From positions 1 to 5,642 of the forward strand of contig CACXHG010000170.1 of assembly GCA_902767355.1 (NCBI GenBank): a DNA stretch of 5,642 nucleotides. Direction: 5' to 3'. Shown here piece after piece: positions 5,128 through 5,642 of this stretch; position 1 is the stretch's first letter, and each line of letters starts with the position of its first letter. The DNA comes from an uncultured Bacteroidia bacterium (lineage in GTDB: Bacteria; Bacteroidota; Bacteroidia; Bacteroidales; UBA932). The position numbers and the translations under genes were made by a program. Below the pieces are notes generated by a model. The model worked only from the letters and a program-made list of their open reading frames with translations, made no database searches and was not told where the DNA came from.

Positions 5128-5642
5128 AATTGCACAGCGGTTGAAGACGTTGGGGAGGTATCTTTGACATACCTGCCAAACTTGAGCAGGTAGAATCGTT
5201 GCACGCCACCACTCTTCAGGCGGGCTTCTGGGACGACCCCAAGGAAGCCGAGAAAACCCTGAAGAAGATTTCCGGCATTAAATTCTGGACCGACGGCTAT
5301 GCGACCGCCGAGGGCAAACTTGCAGATTTGCAGGTGCTTATGGAGTTCGGCGAAGATGCTGCCGACGACATCCAGAAGGCCTATGACGACCTGGTGGGCA
5401 GCGTAGAGGCGCTGGAGATGCGCAATATGCTCTCTGCCGAAGGCGACAATCTGGGCGCTATATTGAAAATCAATTCCGGGGCCGGCGGCACCGAGGCCAA
5501 CGACTGGAGCGCCATGCTGATGCGTATGTATATCCGCTGGGCGGAGCGCAACGGCTACAAGGTCACGGTGGCCGATTCTCTCGAAGGCGAAGAGGCCGGC
5601 ATCAAGTCCGTCACCATGGAGATAGAGGGCGACTATGCCTAC
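5102..5642 (+). CDS. prfB: Peptide chain release factor 2, N-terminal part, with programmed +1 frameshift (gene runs off the right edge)
   Basis: RF2 recognises UGA and UAA in the ribosomal A site and triggers release of the finished protein. The product must be read as join(5102..5164,5166..5642). The first 21 codons (MITTDEVNKIAQRLKTLGRYL) end at an in-frame TGA; after a +1 shift the frame continues as DIPAKLEQVESL, then GFWDDP, FWTDGY, LKINSGAGGTEANDWSAML and ends at the edge in EIEGDYAY. In total 180 residues are visible: the N-terminal helical domain and the start of the domain 2 core, including the conserved GAGGTE segment. The SPF stop-recognition and GGQ catalytic motifs lie beyond the window. 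ATG 5102 overlaps the recX 3' end by 26 bases; it is the only ATG in the short frame and matches the RF2 start MIT as I recall it in related bacteria. No SD is seen before it. Likely co-transcribed with recX. Confidence 0.95.
5152..5168 (+). promoter_or_regulatory. RF2 programmed +1 frameshift signal
   Basis: The sequence GGGGAGG-TAT-CTT-TGA-C matches the well-known RF2 recoding site. It has an SD-like stimulator (GGGGAGG, 5152-5158) three bases before the slippery CTT (5162-5164), the stop TGA (5165-5167), and a following C that makes termination weak. When RF2 is scarce the ribosome slips from CTT to TTT and continues in the +1 frame; when RF2 is plentiful it stops after 21 codons. Both frames behave as expected: the short frame closes here, and the RF2 homology resumes at once with Asp (GAC 5166-5168). 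Confidence 0.95.

Noticed and set aside
5165..5167. TGA in prfB as a disabling mutation or sequencing error
   Set aside because: The surrounding bases match the established RF2 recoding signal precisely and both flanking segments are RF2-like.
1..5642. Mobile element, CRISPR array, defence system or RNA gene
   Set aside because: No repeat array, transposase, integrase, terminal inverted repeat or tRNA/rRNA-like sequence was seen; nearly all bases belong to six ordinary genes.

Overview
The window looks like a core chromosomal segment from a fairly GC-rich member of the Bacteroidota, most likely Bacteroidales. Four things suggest this. The RecA, LOG, RlmN and RF2 protein sequences resemble Bacteroidales versions as I remember them. 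The surface protein is a patatin fused to an outer-membrane barrel, with a signal peptide cut just before Gln. No gene start carries a convincing Shine-Dalgarno (SD) sequence. The main divergent spacer contains TAnnTTTG-type -7 elements. I cannot name a genus.

Layout: two divergent gene sets leave a 51-base spacer (1227-1277). Leftward (minus strand) runs a LOG-family Rossmann protein gene (519-1226), then, after 31 bases, recA (from 487, cut off by the window edge after 162 codons). Rightward (plus strand) runs a tightly packed, probably co-transcribed set: rlmN (1278-2297), a secreted patatin/outer-membrane barrel protein (2303-4645, 5-base gap), recX (4666-5127, 20-base gap) and prfB (starts at 5102 inside the 3' end of recX, cut off by the right edge). 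Almost all of the window is coding. No tRNA, rRNA, CRISPR, insertion sequence, attachment site or clear terminator was seen.

The clearest special feature is a programmed +1 frameshift site in prfB. The zero frame ends at TGA 5165-5167 after 21 codons. It sits in a CTT-TGA-C slippery context preceded by a GGGGAGG stretch, and the rest of RF2 is in the +1 frame. This is the classic RF2 autoregulatory switch, here in a lineage that otherwise makes little use of SD pairing.

Functionally, the segment holds the recombinase RecA and its modulator RecX on opposite arms of one divergent promoter region, plus two translation genes (rlmN, prfB) and one envelope protein. I found no sign of a wholly new defence, mobile or biosynthetic system. 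The items worth checking are the recoding site, the compact divergent promoter with its 12-base palindrome, and an apparent loop insertion in the patatin domain.
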